The notes beneath the pieces are model-generated. The model saw nothing but the letters and a program-made list of their open reading frames with translations, did no database searches and was not told the origin of the DNA. A DNA stretch of 7,118 bases. Origin: an uncultured Collinsella sp. GTDB lineage: Bacteria; Actinomycetota; Coriobacteriia; Coriobacteriales; Coriobacteriaceae. The translations under genes and the position numbers were made by a program. The stretch spans positions 1 to 7,118 of the forward strand of contig CAUAGV010000086.1 in the NCBI GenBank assembly GCA_958428675.1, written 5' to 3'. Positions 6,520 through 7,118 of this stretch are shown one piece after another. Positions within the stretch are counted from its first letter, which is position 1; each line of letters starts with the position of its first letter.

Positions 6520-7118
6520 TTACTTCTCCTCAATAAGTTTGTCGACCTCGGCCATAAGCGCGTCGACAATTTGATCCTCAGCTACTTTACCAATGATCTG
6601 GCCATGCGAAAAGAGCAGGCCCTGACCTCGTCCACAGGCCACGCCTAGGTCGGCGTCGGAAGCCTCGCCGGGGCCATTAACGGCACACCCCATCACGGCG
6701 ATCGAAAGCGGCGCGGAGTAGTTCTTAAGCCGCTCGGTGACCTCCTCGGCAATGGGAATAAGGTTAACCTGGCAGCGAGCGCACGTAGGGCACGAGACAA
6801 TCTCGGGACCACGGCGGCGCAGGCCCAGCGACTGCAGAATACCCCAGGCGACCGGCGGCTCCTCGACCGGATCGGCCGTGAGCGACACACGCATGGTGTC
6901 ACCGATGCCTTCGGAAAGCAAGATACCCAAGCCTACAGAGCTCTTGATGGTGCCCTGGAGCTTGGTACCCGCCTCCGTCACGCCCAGGTGAAGCGGAACA
7001 TGCGGTATCTCGCGCGACAGAGCGCGATAGGTATCAAGCGTCGTCTGTACGCTATGGGCCTTGGCGGAAAGCACGATGTTGGTAAACCCACGGTCCTCAA
7101 AGTGCCGCACAAAGCGCT
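6520..7118 (-). CDS. ispG: 4-hydroxy-3-methylbut-2-enyl diphosphate synthase IspG, C-terminal part (5' end beyond window)
   Basis: Iron-sulfur enzyme of the MEP isoprenoid pathway, converting methylerythritol cyclodiphosphate to HMBPP. About 199 codons are present. The frame stays open to the right edge: the apparent start at 7110 is an internal GTG (Val), with Phe and Arg codons before it. The full protein is normally about 350-370 aa, so nearly half is missing. Seen: HLGVTEAG and TIKSSVGLGILLSEGIGDTMRVSL of the TIM barrel, then the reductase-like cluster domain with SCPTC and MGCAVNGPGEA. Numbered from the GTG, the [4Fe-4S] ligands are C107, C110, C142 and E149; their spacing (3, 32, 7) equals that of E. 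coli C270, C273, C305 and E312. An additional C113 makes a CPTCARC motif. The gene ends in TAA directly abutting the proS ATG. In many bacteria ispG follows dxr and the rseP-type protease gene, which may lie beyond the edge. Confidence 0.96.
   Translation of the reverse strand, partial: RFVRHFEDRGFTNIVLSAKAHSVQTTLDTYRALSREIPHVPLHLGVTEAGTKLQGTIKSSVGLGILLSEGIGDTMRVSLTADPVEEPPVAWGILQSLGLRRRGPEIVSCPTCARCQVNLIPIAEEVTERLKNYSAPLSIAVMGCAVNGPGEASDADLGVACGRGQGLLFSHGQIIGKVAEDQIVDALMAEVDKLIEEK
6526..6531 (-). promoter_or_regulatory. proS ribosome binding site inside the ispG 3' end
   Basis: GAGGAG on the minus strand lies within the last ispG codons (the Glu-Glu before the final Lys), 6 nt before the proS ATG. 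It decides the start at 6519 over the internal ATGs, and its position makes proS translation likely to depend on ribosomes finishing ispG. Confidence 0.75.

Noticed and set aside
4756..6648. A 630-codon plus-strand open frame opposite proS and the end of ispG
   Set aside because: Same cause: it is in register with proS/ispG codons and reflects absence of TTA, CTA and TCA. The real genes on the minus strand have complete family motifs.

Overview
The window looks like a piece of chromosome from a high-G+C anaerobic gut actinobacterium of the Coriobacteriia, most likely Collinsella or a close relative. I infer this from overall protein character, strong C/G-ending codon bias, a bifunctional AdhE and an ispG-proS pair. 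It is recollection, not a database result.

Layout from left to right. (1) 11-787, minus strand: a complete REP-associated (RAYT-like, Y1/HUH) tyrosine transposase gene. Its ribosome binding site can be masked by a perfect 10-bp inverted repeat in its own leader. (2) 788-1118: a gene-free stretch. It holds that inverted repeat, a duplicated 18-mer beginning GTCTGTCCC with a small palindrome between the copies (a REP-like candidate), a 12-bp terminator-type hairpin, and an extended -10 promoter with tandem TTACCG motifs in front of adhE. (3) 1119-3767, plus strand: full-length bifunctional aldehyde/alcohol dehydrogenase AdhE with all catalytic and iron-binding residues visible. (4) 3768-3855: a very strong GC hairpin without a T-tract. 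(5) 3856-4620, plus strand: a small phosphotransferase of the aminoglycoside phosphotransferase/choline kinase-like fold, substrate unknown. (6) 4621-4797: two back-to-back intrinsic terminators, one for each converging transcript. (7) 4798-6519, minus strand: bacterial-type prolyl-tRNA synthetase ProS. (8) 6520-7118, minus strand: the C-terminal part of IspG, cut by the window edge.

Functionally, adhE carries out the ethanol-forming, NAD+-regenerating end of mixed-acid fermentation, and the kinase gene downstream may be read with it at a lower level. ispG (isoprenoid precursor synthesis) and proS (translation) form a tightly coupled minus-strand unit, with the ispG stop codon directly touching the proS start codon. 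The transposase block looks like accessory DNA sitting upstream of adhE.

Most of the window is ordinary core genome. The least ordinary part is 785-1028: the transposase leader with its sequestered ribosome binding site and the adjacent REP-like repeat. I see no CRISPR array, toxin-antitoxin pair, tRNA or phage module, and no evidence for a wholly new system.
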